From Isoetes taiwanensis (lineage: Eukaryota; Streptophyta; Lycopodiopsida; Isoetales; Isoetaceae), in contig JAJEKV010000031.1 in NCBI GenBank assembly GCA_021234155.1, forward strand, positions 6,894,748 through 6,958,747: 64,000 bases of DNA, in the 5' to 3' direction. The notes beneath the pieces were generated by a model that ran no database searches, was not told where the DNA came from, and saw only the letters and a program-made list of their open reading frames with translations. The stretch's first letter is position 1. Every line of letters begins with the position of its first letter. A program made the position numbers and the translations under genes. Shown piece by piece: positions 1 through 11,831 of the stretch.

Positions 1-2100
1 AACATTTAAGAGGAACTGGTTTTCACACGGAACCATATAAGACATGTCTCATTTAGGTTCGGGTAAGTTTGGATAGGTTCGGTAAGAGCAATGGAGTCTT
101 ATTTTATACCGGGGGACTTCCCCCGCCATAAAATAAGACACCACTTATTATATTCTATTTTATTCTATTGACCAATCATATTCAAAATAAAAGGTGGTCT
201 TATTTTGTGATGGTTTTCACACTAGTATTTGTTATGTGCCGATCACATGGGCGTGAAGATTTGCGGGGGCTGAAGTCCAGCTGCCCCGCGCTGAAGAAAT
301 TTTCCCCGTAGGCGTTCACATAGGGCTGACCCGATTATTCCCAGCAGCTGAAGTCAGAAAGAATGGGAGGCACCGCTTTTCAGCCACAATAAAATGGGCT
401 GTGAATGGACCGCGCTGTTGAATCAAGTAATCAAATAATCGGCTGTGAATCGACCTGCCGAAGTATCACAAAGAATTCCAGGCCGATTCCTTCATTCCTT
501 TCTTGGATTCCAGGCGATTCCAGGTGATTCCAGGCCTATCCTTCATTCTTCTGTTGCCGATTTCATAAGAGTCGGGATCTTTGATTAGAGGCCGATTCTT
601 GATTCGGGAGAAGGAATGGAATAGGAATGGAATAGATTGGGGCTCGAACAGATTGGGGCTCGAAATCAGATATGTGAAATGGAATGGAATCGGTATCAGA
701 AGGAATGGAATCGCAGGTTAACAGAGAAGGATTGGGGCTCGAATCACCATCGAAAAGGAAAAGGAATCAGCTTGATGGGTTCATGTGAATGTGCCGATCT
801 GCCCTGCTGAATCCTCCCAGCTGAGTAAGCCCTGACTCAGCCGAGCCCAATTTCCAGGCTCAGCTCGCGCGCCATGAACGGCGCGATGCTGAGTGCAAAA
901 TTTTCAGCCGCTGAAGTCTGCAGCAGCGCGTTATCAGCGCGGGGTAAATTTAGCCCCATGTGAACGGCCCGATAGTTGACCATCACCTGCTTGGTTAGGG
1001 ATTTGTCTTGGATGGCGCATGCGTGGGCCAAAGCTGGTGTTGCCCTAATCCACAATGGCTCCCCTGTTTCTGCGGATGGCTTGCCCTATTCTTAGCTATG
1101 GCGGGAGTTGCACCGATGGTTATGGCTGTTGTCTCTCTTGGCGCCTTCTAGAACAATGCTTATTCCATGGTTTTCGAATTTATCTGAGGATTTTTAAGGG
1201 TAAAAACCATGGTTCTCGAGGATTTCCGCACCTCTTGGCATGATTCCCTCCAAATTTGAATGATTTTCATGCATTTGGTTCTTATTTGGCATGATCTAAG
1301 CTGCAAATCCTCAGGATCGTTGACATGGCCAGTTCTGAACCTTTGATCTTTGTTTCTTTGCTTGCAATGCAAGTATAAATAGATTGCATGGCCCCTTTCG
1401 GAGTTCATGCTTCCTCCTGTATCCTTTTGTGGCGCCTGTGATGAGTCTCCAGCTTCTGTTTGCGGCATTAGGAGAAGAGGCAAGCTCTCAAACTTTTAGT
1501 CTAATTCATTTGATTCGAGCATGAATTCTGATTCATTCTCATGATTATCTATTGCAGGTCCTCCTCCTTGTGTTAACGAATCTTAGAGCAAGGCTGAAGA
1601 TGCTAATGAAGCTCCTCCTATGCTCCTATAGCAAGAGCAAGTCTTCCAGACCTCTTATTGCAGTGCTGAGACCAACAAATGCTGTTAAAACGAAAGTTTC
1701 CCTTATTTTGAGCATTGGAAGGATGTTTTTTCAATATTAATATGGAATTTAGGCTTAAATGCATGCATTCTGATGCTGCTCTCTGATGCATGCAGGGCTG
1801 ACAGAGCTGAACAAGTTCATGCTTATCTATCTAATAAGTTTGGTAGTTGTTTTCTCATTTTCTGCTTCTTGATTGGGCGCTGCATGTCCATATTCATTGA
1901 TTCCTTTTCATATTCATCCATTCCTTTGGGAAATTCTGATTAACTCTTTCATCTAAATGTTCCTGCTTATGTTCTTTTATTCCTAAATGGACTTGAGAAC
2001 ATGTCCATATTGCATCACAACTTCTGGAGGAAGTGGAGGTAATTCTTCATTTATATATCTCTTCGCACTTTTTGGTTTGATTTTAATCTTCAACTTATTT
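1..2100. other. Non-coding DNA with small repeats
   Basis: No gene is supported here. A short perfect hairpin lies at 96-139 (12-bp arms around a C/G-rich loop). From about 470 to 720 the DNA is a degenerate mixture of GATTCCAGG- and GGAATGGAAT-like words, as in a decayed simple satellite. Segments near 240-420 and 780-1020 share words such as GTTCACATGG in opposite orientation and may be ends of an old DNA transposon, but I could not define termini. Confidence 0.5.
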
Positions 2101-2106
2101 GGCCAG

Positions 2107-2180
2107 ATTATGCATAGACAGGGCGTAAGAAAAATAGTCTTTATAGGCATCGGTCCTCTAGGCTGCGTTCCCCACTATTA
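2107..2180 (+). pseudogene. GDSL esterase/lipase fragment
   Basis: One frame reads RQGVRKIVFIGIGPLGCVP, which matches the conserved block of plant GDSL esterases/lipases that contains the oxyanion-hole glycine (consensus G-x-x-K-V-V-V-x-G-x-G-P-L-G-C-x-P). Only this block is visible. The Ser (GDS) and Asp/His blocks are absent and the frame ends inside a hairpin element, so this is a relic. The last part, GPLGCVPH, is itself encoded in the terminal repeat of the adjacent fold-back, so coding fragment and hairpin overlap. Family assignment is good; function is lost. Confidence 0.5.
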
Positions 2181-2302
2181 TACTCTCTAGGCTGCGTTCC
2201 CCACTATTTATTTGAGTATAATAGTGGTACTATTATACTCGAGTATAATAGTACCACTATTATATTGAAATAAATAGTGGGGAACGCAGCCTAGAGGACC
2301 GA
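2151..2302. repeat. Palindromic fold-back element (MITE-like)
   Basis: Outer arms at 2151-2179 and 2274-2302 are reverse complements over about 29 bp (starting CGGTCCTCTAGGCTGCG). An inner arm begins with a second direct copy of CTCTAGGCTGCGTTCCCC at 2185. The centre is a further palindrome of TATAATAGTAC-type words. The whole folds into one long hairpin. No target duplication could be fixed. Confidence 0.7.
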
Positions 2303-2539
2303 CTATATACTACTAGAGGTCATCAGAGATCGGGGCTTTTGGCTATGGCAGCTCTCAGGCTGATGACGTGGTACATTGATTGACAATCAGCATCAAAAAA
2401 TTTGTTCAGTATAAAGCTTTGTAATTTGTGTCTCTTGTTTTTTACTTAGTTTGTGGCTTCATTTGATGCATTGAAGTAGAGTTCTATAACGATTCTTCTA
2501 ACCAATAATTCTGGAGGTCGAGGAGGTCGATCATTTCCT

Positions 2540-2838
2540 TACTTTGAATACTGGTCCAGAAGCCATATATTTTCCCTAGACTTAAAAAGCTCACGGCCTG
2601 CTTCTACCCAGTCCATGTGGCTACATGTAGAAAGAACAGAAATGAAGGTGACTTTATCTGGCTTGATCCCATGTTGTTGCATTTTGCCAAAGTAGAAGGT
2701 CTTGCTAGCATTGCCATGCTGAGTATTGCCTGAAATCAATGCATTCCATGAGATAACATCATGTCATCCTGTTAAAAGCTTTATTGCATCATCAATACTA
2801 CCACATTTTGCAGCCATAATATTGGATTCCACATTTTA
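2540..2838 (-). pseudogene. Pentatricopeptide repeat (PPR) protein fragment
   Basis: On the minus strand, residues read NIMAAKCGSIDDAIKL, then after one stop DVISWNALISG, then GIKPDKVTFISVLSTCSHMD. These are successive motifs of PLS-type plant PPR proteins (usual forms: MYAKCGSIDDA, DVISWNALISGYAQHG, GIKPDxVTFxxVLSACSH). Such proteins bind organellar RNA in mitochondria or plastids. Only about two repeats survive, against 10-20 in a full protein, with an in-frame stop near 2765 and no start, so this is a dead fragment. Confidence 0.75.
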
Positions 2839-2930
2839 ATATGCCTAAATCGTAGCTTCAGGCATATGGGGAAACTATTTATTCTTGTGGTCTCTCGTAG
2901 ACGTTAATATAATCTTTCTTTCTTTCTTTC

Positions 2931-3208
2931 TTGAGCAAGTGTGATGAGGAAAAAGATCCTATTGCCAGGTTCTTGGCCGTGGTTAGATGGCATATTTCTA
3001 CTGTTAGAGCTGTTCCTTTTGGTAAGGCGCCTTATAATCCTGTTCTTGGAGAAACACATCACGTTTCTTATGGAGATTTCAACATTTTGTTGGAGCAGGT
3101 AAGGACGTTTTTATGTTATATTCTAATCTTGGTTCTTGGGTTCAATGATCATGATGCCAGATTCTTGAATAGGTTTCTCATCATCCCCCGCATTATCTCG
3201 AAGCCTAG
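2931..3208 (+). pseudogene. Oxysterol-binding-protein-related (ORP) fragment, two exons
   Basis: The first segment (2931-3098) reads SKCDEEKDPIARFLAVVRW, then FGKAPYNPVLGETHHV, the ORP signature (KPxNPxLGE). It ends at a GT donor (3099, GTAAGG). After a 74-bp intron ending in AG at 3171-3172 the frame resumes in the same phase with VSHHPP, the next invariant ORP motif. ORPs transfer sterols and phosphoinositides at membrane contact sites. After VSHHPPHYLEA a stop follows, and no further exons were found. This is a genuine gene piece that kept a splice junction, so it arrived as DNA, not via mRNA. Confidence 0.8.
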
Positions 3209-5420
3209 CCTATCCACGTGTCTAAAAAATTGAGATGGACACGCAACATGCCGTTGAATATTGATCTAAAGAAATGGAGGGTTGAGAAAAATAAAGAAGT
3301 CGATGCCGGTTGGAAACGTCCCCGGAGCCTTCATCAGCCAGAGAGATCTTTGAACCTTTTTTTTTTGGTCTTTTCTTTTTTCCTCCGATTTGATTTTTCT
3401 TCCTTTTTGGTCCCCCGGAAGTCCCTTTTTGCTCCATTTTTCCACCAATTAAACTCTTTGATTTTACTGCACTTTCATACCTGGTTTCCATTGGTGCAGC
3501 AGATCAGACGTGACTAATAGGGAAGATACGAGATAGTGCTTTTATGGCCTGTGTCTTTGTCAAAAAGCTTGCTGGATGACTATGGTCTTGAACGGAGTAG
3601 CTTGCAGGTCAGACAGTGCCATCGTTTTGTTCTGTGTTTAAAAGGAGGGGCACTTTTGTATTATGATCCACATACTCTATGGCAAGGATTTGAGTTCTAG
3701 AGCGGCCATTTGTGCTTAGAAGACAGATGTTATTTCTCTGATCAAGATTCAGATGTCCAGGTGCAACCTATTCTGCTTGATTTGATAGGCCTTTTAGCAT
3801 GCCTAATTTGTGGATTTTGTAAATCGCAGGTTTTGGGTTCTCTTGTCTCTGGTCATTGCATTTTGCTGGTAAATGTATACCTTTGGGCTTCTCATCCAGC
3901 TGCACGAAGCCATTCCAGGGAAGCAGTACAACAGATATGTTGAATTGGTAGTTGGTACAAGTAGCTTTTGGTGGGTGCTTTTAAAATTAACTGGTTTAGG
4001 ATCACATGGTGTAATCATGTGGAAAAATGCCTAGGAGCCAGATTTGAGGGCATAACGCTTCCCCACATGCAACTCGGATGTATCTTGTATCTGCAGTAAT
4101 GATTGCTTTAAAATCCGTCCGTATCTTCTTCTTGTCTTCTTCTTATTCTGTTTCTTCTTCTTAGAGTGGTCCGGAATGTCATGTTCTAGAAAAAAGCATG
4201 TGCAATTTGAATATGCTTCGCCATCCATGATCTAGAATGCTTGGCATCAAACTCAAAGAATGTGGAACATTGGATGATTTTCATTAAAAAATTCACATGA
4301 TCTGAGGGAATGTTTTTGTAACATGTTTCCTTTTTTAATGCAGGAGAGAAACTAGGCACATATCTAGGAGTGGTTCCACTGCTAAGTCTCCTGCTGGCAC
4401 AGCTACAAGGCTCATAATCTTTGGGGCAGCTTTATGAATATATTAGTTTTGGGCTTTGGATTATCCATACCAAGGACCATTAGAGGTTGCTTGGCCTTGT
4501 CGAAATATCTACTACTCATGTCTTCCATAGTTGCCCGCTACTTCAAACAAAGGTAAGAGGTATTTCCGTGAACACTTCGAAGTAAAATTTCATGATATGT
4601 ATCCTTCTGCAATACACTAATTACAAGTCCGATGTCTACGTTTGGCTATGCTGCACAGGGATTGGCTGGCTTGAAACCAGTTATACTGACCAGGAATACT
4701 GATGGCAATGGCCCTGAACCTGCATGCTCAAGACGTTACTCACAGAGTCATGTTTCCATGTGCCTCCTCTTTATAACTGTGATTCCCAAGGAGGACGAGA
4801 TCTTGGTAGAATACTTGTTGAGTGGGGAACTAAACTGAAAGAAAATGTTTCAGAAGGTTAGTATGTTCTGGAATTCAATTTCAGAATCTGTGGAGACTAT
4901 TGTTTTCCAAAGAAATATACAACAGGGAGAGTATAGTAGAGGAGAAAGAAATCAATATTTCTTTTTTGTTAAGTTTTGTTTTTTTGTTGCAAATAAATGG
5001 TGCACTTTCTTCTGTTTCTTTTCTTGCCGTCCATTTCCCCCATAGCCAGAACCTCTGAACTTTCCTTTCTCAATTTTATCTAGCCCGAGTGCAGGCACCA
5101 GCTGTCTTCCCTTTTCTGCTTGAATGGGCCTTTGCTCGCCTTTCCCTAAATTTACCAGCGTCGATTGGGCGGATTTGGCTGCTTAGCATCAGGAATGGGG
5201 GCGTTTTCCTAAATCTGGAATTGGGTATGGATATGGATCTATCGAGATTCGTGTAAATTGAACACTTTTTTTTTATGGTATATAGAGGATTTGTGCCCTA
5301 GAGATAGTAGAAAGATATGGGGTTCTGCCCTAGGTTCTGTGCCATCGGGATTTTCTACATGGAAATGTGGGTCCTATAAGGATCTTTGGATATGGTGTAC
5401 AGTGATCAAGGGGTTGGGCT
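3209..5420. other. Non-coding, no gene recognised
   Basis: Several short open frames occur (for example 3710-3943 and 4632-4838) but none resembles a known family or shows coding-like composition. T-rich tracts lie near 3358 and 4130. Nothing else is supported. Confidence 0.4.
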
Positions 5421-5425
5421 CCAAT

Positions 5426-5592
5426 GGAAACCTCCCCAACTTTTCTTGAAACCTCCCCAACTTTCCTTGGAAACCTCCCCTCTTTCCCGGAAACCTCCCC
5501 AACTTTCCCTGGAAACCTCCCCAACTTTCTCCATATTAGAAAACAGGGGAGGTTTCTTTCCAGGTTAACAGGAAAAGGTGGGGAGGTTTCCC
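5426..5592. repeat. Fold-back cluster of GGAAACCTCCCC units
   Basis: The 12-mer GGAAACCTCCCC, or a one-base variant, is repeated at 5426, 5447, 5469, 5489 and 5511, separated by AACTTTCC-type spacers. The reverse complement GGGGAGGTTTC follows at 5546 and 5580. The stretch can fold into a long stem with tandem 20-21 bp units in one arm. Related copies lie at 5723-5763 and 10011-10102. Confidence 0.75.
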
Positions 5593-5722
5593 CAAAAAAA
5601 AAGGCACTCTAAATTTGCACGAAGACCAAGACTAGCCCCCGTGCATCTCGGTCCTCGTGTGTTGCAGTCCATTGGTGGTTGCCAACATTAATGACTATTT
5701 TTTATTTTTTTAAATATTTTAT

Positions 5723-5763
5723 GGAAACCTCCTCAACTTTCCAAAGAAACTAGGGGAGGTTTT
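5723..5763. repeat. Short fold-back of the GGAAACCTCC family
   Basis: GGAAACCTCCTCAACTTTCC at 5723 is followed by its approximate reverse complement AGGGGAGGTTTT ending at 5763. It looks like a minimal member of the family at 5426-5592. Confidence 0.6.
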
Positions 5764-7660
5764 CACAAAATGTCTATAAAATTTCAAAGTGAGCTATTTC
5801 TTGAAGCAAATCGTCTATTTGAGTTCTTCTTTCATCAAGTGAGCTATTTCTTGAAGCAAATCGTCTCTTTGAGTTCTTTCATCAACGAATTCATCCAAGC
5901 TTTTTCTTCAAGTAAATCGTCCCTACACCTTCTTCTTCCTTCAACCACGAATTCATCCGTTCGCCGTGATTCCCATAGACTATTTCATCTTTCGTTCTTT
6001 TGATGTTATTTATCTCATGGATTTGGAGCGTAATGTGTATGAGGGAGTTGAAGATGATATCTCCACTGATTCTTCCCTATATGATTCAGAAGCAACTTGA
6101 AAAGTGGGTCGGGATTACGACGACACAACTTGCAAGGGTTGCAGTGGCAAATGAGGAAGAGCTCCAGCAGATCATCCAAGATGTCCGACGAGATGTCAGA
6201 CTATTAGGATCTGTAAATAACCCTACGCCTGTGAAGTTCAAGGGCTCATATGCACAGTCACAGGCTGCTGCTCGTGCACCCCTTTTTCAGGCTAGGCAAC
6301 CAGGGCCACTGCGACAACCACCACCTTTGCAAATTGGCAGTAGGCCAAGGGGTGGATCTAGCGCACGTGTCCAATTTCCAAGCCCCGAAGGGCTGTGACG
6401 GCCTATGTCCTACACTACAATCATCCATGGTAGTGCTATTCTATGTGGCACCCTATATGCGATGACAAGTGTAACAACAAACGTACATCAAAATATGTCT
6501 TGCCAAGCACAAGGCCACATCTGTCAGGCATAAAAAATCGATGAGCCCGACGTCTGATATGACGAAGACACAAATTATATAACAAAGCATCAGGGTAAAA
6601 ATTAGGAGCACCTATTATATTTTATGTTATTAACCATGGGATTTTGTAGTGTCTTTATATTTTTATTAATTAGTATGTGGGCAATTTTTTCTGAACAAAA
6701 AAACTAAAATATTTTATTATGATGGAATTTACAATTACAAGTTATTTTTTCCCATTCTTACACAACTTCAATAAACTAACATCAGCTATTTAGGAATGAA
6801 ATACAATTTATCATCATAGTCATAACCAAAATTTTGCATCACATTGAACATCACACCCCCATATCTTCCACACCAACTGTTTTTGATGGTGGTATAGTAT
6901 TAGCTGTTATGGTGGCGTTTCCATAAACATCTTGATATTTCCTTTATGCATAAACAATGGGTTCTACAAACCTCTATCAGCTTAAAGAGACCAGTGCTAC
7001 AATTGGTGCTAGAAAATCCTTAGTCATTATAGAGGTCGTTGCTATGAAATATCTGCCATAAAATCTTGCTAAATCAGGTCTAGTTCGAAAATACCTATGT
7101 CAATTATGAACAATGGTTATAATGAAGAAGGTTATCCCTCATTAATATCAGTTATTTTATGCAATTTTATTAACTTATTATTTTTGAAGATCATATATGG
7201 GCTAATCCATTTTTTAAATACCCATAAAAGAATCATGACATGGGCGATTTTCTCTTCTGGCAAGATAAAAAAAAATTACACATGGGCGATTGCACATCCC
7301 AAAAATGCAAAACTCATCCTACTAATCTCTCAAATCTTAATCTAAGAATTAGAAATAAAATAGCCCATTTGCGATTAATCGTCCTTAATTTTTACCCTGC
7401 AAAGCATAGCACAAGAAATAACATTTCGCTCCTTGGGTACCGCGAAGTCAACCTGGAGCCAATCTTCTCCTTCTCCAACCTAGCAAGAATGAATATACGA
7501 CAAAGTTAAATGGCGAAAGAAAACAATCCCATGGCATCCCAAGGACAATGCAAATAAATGGTAAACTAACTGGCCAATTTAGATAACTTCTTAACTTAAT
7601 CACAATACTTTTCCAACTCATTTTTATTTTTAGTCTTTGCGTACTTGATAGAATTAACAT
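5764..7660. other. Unassigned DNA with a 48-bp tandem duplication
   Basis: A 48-bp unit containing GTGAGCTATTTCTTGAAGC is duplicated in tandem at about 5788-5885. An open frame of 132 codons (6000-6398, plus) has a Q/P/R-rich C-terminus (residues about 80-130) but matches no family I know. The rest is AT-rich and without recognisable genes. Confidence 0.35.
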
Positions 7661-7666
7661 GCGACA

Positions 7667-8355
7667 TTGAACCAATGTTATTTTCAAGTCTATATGGATG
7701 TTACAAATTGAACGCTCTGCTTAACCATGTTAAACTTTTAGAATAGCAAAGACTGGAATACTGCATAGCCAAATCAATTAGGAATTGGTACGGTGAAAAA
7801 TTCCTAATGTGAAATTCATATTTGTGCCAGCTTCGATGTCTAAGGGGATTGCTTCCAAGTGTGCTCAAGTGTTTCATACATCAACTTCTTTTGTAAAATG
7901 AGGTTCTCCCTATAAAGTGTAATGGAGTCACCATAACCAGTTTTTTTGCACTTCAAATCTACAACTTTTTTATATCGAATTCAAAATTTAGTGTCGTGCA
8001 TAGGAGTCAGTGCTACTTACCATCATATTCTAATAATTTCCTCGTGAAGTAGATGGATTGAACCAATGTTATTTTCAAGTCTATATGGATGTTATAAAGT
8101 GAACGCTCTGGTTAACCTGTTAAACTTTTAGAATAGCAAAGACTGGAATACTGCATAGCCAAATCAATTAGGAATTGGTACGGTGAAAAATTCCTAATGT
8201 GAAATTCATATTTGTGCCAGCTTCGATGTCTAAGGGGATTGCTTCCAAGTGTGCTCAAGTGTTTCATACAACAACTTTTGTAAAATGAGGTTCTCCCTAT
8301 AAAGTGTAATAGAGTCACCATAACCAGTTTTTTTGCACTTCAAATCTGCAACTTG
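7667..8355. repeat. Tandem duplication, unit about 390 bp
   Basis: The segment beginning TTGAACCAATGTTATTTTCA at 7667 recurs at 8058 with near identity over about 300 bp. The flank TTCCTCGTGAAGTAGATGG occurs after both copies (8038 and 8357), with about 70 bp missing from the second copy. It has no coding content. Confidence 0.8.
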
Positions 8356-10010
8356 TTTCCTCGTGAAGTAGATGGATGATTGCCATTAAAATCTTTATGT
8401 TCCTAATATCAACAACCTACATTGTAAAACAAAACTATTTTTCAGAATTAAGCAGATCCGATCAGTGAACAAAAGGCCACAGCTCATGATCCACATCCTC
8501 TGGACATCGCCATATATCCACATTGGGAGGCACTGACTGTGGATGGCCCAAAAATGAAAAGCCAATAGAAAAAATTCGTGGATCAAAATAATAGAGCTTT
8601 GCTGCTTGTCACGTTCGCCTCAGGTTTATGGATGCAAGCTCTTTGCACCAAAGTAAACCCATCAGCGAACTTGCAAATGCAGGCTCTCTGCACCAAAAAA
8701 AGAACCTCCACAAAAATTACCTACTGCAGAACCAAATCGCTCACTTTGAGCTGAAACATTCTTGTGAAATTGGAAATTCGCCCCTTTAGGCTGATCCGCT
8801 CTCATCACCTGCAAAACAGAGAGTTGCTCTAGAAGCGGTTTCATAATATCTTGAAGCAGATGCAGATAAAAAATGTAAGAAAAAAACATTAGCTTCTTGC
8901 GGTTGGATGATCAAAACGCCAGAAAGAATGAGAAACCCAGAAAGAATGCTTCAGCGATAATTATCACACCTACATAACCACAAACAGATTTTATTTCCAC
9001 CTACATAACCACAACAGATCACAGATTTACTGAAGTCTCAGTAATTTCTTTCCTAGTGTGCAGGGCAGACCAAACACTTAAGAAACAGACGGTCGCATAC
9101 TTTCTGAAACCAACCTTTCTATATTGCCACAGTACTTCTCGTATGAAATCAAATATCTAAGGTGTTCAAATAGATCCTGGAGTATCTAGTATAAGCCCCA
9201 AGTGTCTGCAGTGTTAAAGATAACAAATCGAGATAAAGTTAGAACGAGCAAAAATAACAACACAGAAACAGAGTCAAGGCAGAGACTCTACATAACAGGA
9301 AGCATCTATATCGGACCTGGTTTTTGTGCATTAATTGGAGGCAAAATCCTCTTGTTTCGCTGAAAGTAATCGATTTAGAGCAAGAACAATGCTGGGAAAA
9401 GGAACAGAAGAAAAATCCTGGATGCTGCATGCCACAAAAATTTTGGTAGAGCATCTGCCAGGTCTTCAAGAGAGCATCTGCCAGGTCTTCAAATGGGGCT
9501 CGGCCAAGCCCAGCTTCTCACAAACAAAAATTCAATCCTCAGAAACAGAGAGTTGATCTGCGGCAAATGTTTTGCTCAAACTAAAAAATGTTTTGCTCCC
9601 ACTACCTTCGCCTCTCTGCTAAGAATAGGAAGGAAGGATCATTCGGCCGGACTATACACCTTCAGTACTCTGTTTTGAACTTTTTGCTGGCCAATCTTCA
9701 AAATCCGAAGCTCTTCTTCAACAAACAACTGGTCTTCATAATCAGAATCACAACTAGTCTTCAAAACCTGGCACTGGTATTCAAAATCGGAATGGGAATC
9801 GAAAATGTTGCACCGCTCTTCCAAATCCGGCGCTCCTGCTATGGCTTCAAGGATGCCTGAAAACAGAAAGCATGCAACAGAAATAGAGTTGCATACGAAA
9901 ATAGAAAAGGATTAATTCTAGCCGTAGACATTAACTTTAGGATCATTATGAATGGCTGTTAACGTAGCTCCCAAAATATCATAAACTAAAATAGATTTTG
10001 GGGATTTTAT
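8356..10010 (-). other. Unassigned; exon-like open frames
   Basis: Two minus-strand frames could be exons. One (8662-8889) reads LQDIMKPLLEQLSVLQ before a good donor context (TTTTGCAG then GTGATG). The other (9639-9824) is acidic and reads YEDQLFVEEELRILKIGQQK. Neither resembles a family I recognise and no acceptor or start links them, so no gene is called. Confidence 0.25.
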
Positions 10011-10102
10011 GGAAACCTCCCCAAGTTAGTAAAATTGGAAACCTCCCCAGGCTTCATGGGAAGCTGGGGAGGTTTCCAAGAACAAAAATTTGGGAGGTTT
10101 CC
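10011..10102. repeat. Fold-back of the GGAAACCTCCCC family
   Basis: GGAAACCTCCCC occurs at 10011 and 10037, and the reverse complement at 10066 and, with one change, at 10091. This gives a two-by-two nested inverted repeat of the same family as 5426-5592, 4.5 kb away. Confidence 0.75.
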
Positions 10103-11302
10103 ATTTCTTGGGACCCTAACCCCATTCGGGAGTATATAATTTGATCGGTGATCAAGCGTTTGTGGAATCATTAAAATCCGTGCTGTGGTGTTTTTAAATT
10201 TGCAAAACTTTAGGAAAGGGAAGTTGAAGTTTTAATGGCATGGATATTGGACCTTACAAATATGCTTTTGCCACTACCATTTCTATGCTGAAAGAAAGTA
10301 TTATTGCACAGTGGCCTCAAGGTATATTGCCTTGCTTTCTTTTGATTTTGCTGGAATGCGACTTTGGAGTTGAAAATAATCTTATACCACTCAAGTAATA
10401 TCTATTCATAAAATAAAATATGACTACCTTCCTAATCAAAACACCAAAAAAGGGATTTTGGGCTAAAAATAATCTTACACCACTCTATATCGACGCGCTC
10501 TCTGTTTCTATCCTTTTGCCCTGGGATTGGTAGGTATTAGGTATGGAATGTGGGGGGTGACCGGTAATATCACATTGCTCCCCTACACTTATCGTGATCC
10601 AAACTCGAGTGCATGGAAGATTTTCGTGTTTGTCTCTATTTTGATGTGTAAGAATCCTCTTAGGTTCTAGTATCTCTTCATCTTCTTCACTGATAGGAGG
10701 ATTTGCGTAGTCTATTTTCTACAAAATCTTAGAATATTTTTCACCACAAGGATTCTGTGCAAATACGGGATATATGAAGGGACATTATTAGAGCTTAAAC
10801 TAGGAAAACATGTCATTTTGTATACTCCACACTAGGGAAATGTACTCTATAAGATTGATAATGATTGTTCTTGTGATAATTTTTTAGAAAGTGTAAATAG
10901 TTTCTATACTGATGATATCGGTGGCAACTTATGATTATGATATGTTATTTTGTTCGTCTCACAGACCTGCTAGATCTCGATAGATGTAACAAACACTTCA
11001 CACACCTCTCTCTCTTCCTACAGAAGTTGTTGGCGGTTTTCTAACAGAATATAGGCTATAAAAATATTTTAGATGATTACTAGTAAACGTATGCTGATTA
11101 TGAAACATTTATAAGAGAGGAGGCCTCCCGGACAGAGAAAGATGCTGTATGCTTTTTAGATGACCAATCTTGGAATGTAATGAACAAATGCCATAGACCT
11201 GATGGTCTAGTAGACAAAAAATAATAAACCTTCATTCCTTCCCTGCCTCCCTCGCTCGCTCGCTCGCTCGCTCCCTCCCTTCCGATGCGAGGAGGAGATG
11301 GA
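10103..11302. other. Non-coding, nothing recognised
   Basis: AT-rich DNA without a supported gene. A simple repeat of GCTC units lies at about 11247-11275. Confidence 0.45.
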
Positions 11303-11640
11303 GTGCAACTTGCAGGCTATGCAATTCTTCTACTACTATATGCTGATGACATTCTGTTGCGATGAAGAATTAAAAAGGCAATGCAAAGACACTTAGACAC
11401 GTTAACATCATTTTGTGATGCAACATGAATGATAGTTAATTTGGGGAAGACCAAGATAGTGCCTTTTGGAACCAATTTGGATAACAACTATGCATTCTCT
11501 TACAAGCGAAAACAAGTAGAGATTACTAGCTCATTCAAATATCTGTGCTTCCATATGACCATCTATCTGTGGGTGATAAGCCATACTTATGGAAAGCTTG
11601 GCCTATATAGTGCTAAAGAAGTCTGTCCAAAAAACACTAA
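11303..11640 (+). pseudogene. LINE reverse transcriptase fragment
   Basis: The plus strand reads VQLAGYAILLLLYADD, then a stop, then MQRHLDTLTSFCDAT, MIVNLGKTK and SFKYL. These are the RT palm motif (YADD catalytic box) and the downstream thumb motifs (VNxxKTK, YLG) of non-LTR retrotransposons. At least two stops and no flanking domains make it a truncated relic. It belongs to the same LINE group as the pieces at 34340-35460 and 46740-47241. Confidence 0.7.
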
Positions 11641-11831
11641 ACTTGGTGTCCATATATTTAATTATTTTAATTATTTATTTGTCACGCCCTTTGAGACCCC
11701 CAGGTCCATAGGCGACATAAACAGCTAAATGAGGCCTTGAGCCTCGATCTCGTCAATATATTGGTTCAAATCTAGAGTTTCCTTTCGGAGCTCCCACCAC
11801 TCTCGGAGAAAATCTCCTAGAAGTGTTGGTT

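Noticed and set aside
1-230. Element flanked by 11-bp direct repeats GGTTTTCACAC (19-29, 212-222)
   Set aside because: No terminal inverted repeats or second copy, so insertion cannot be supported.
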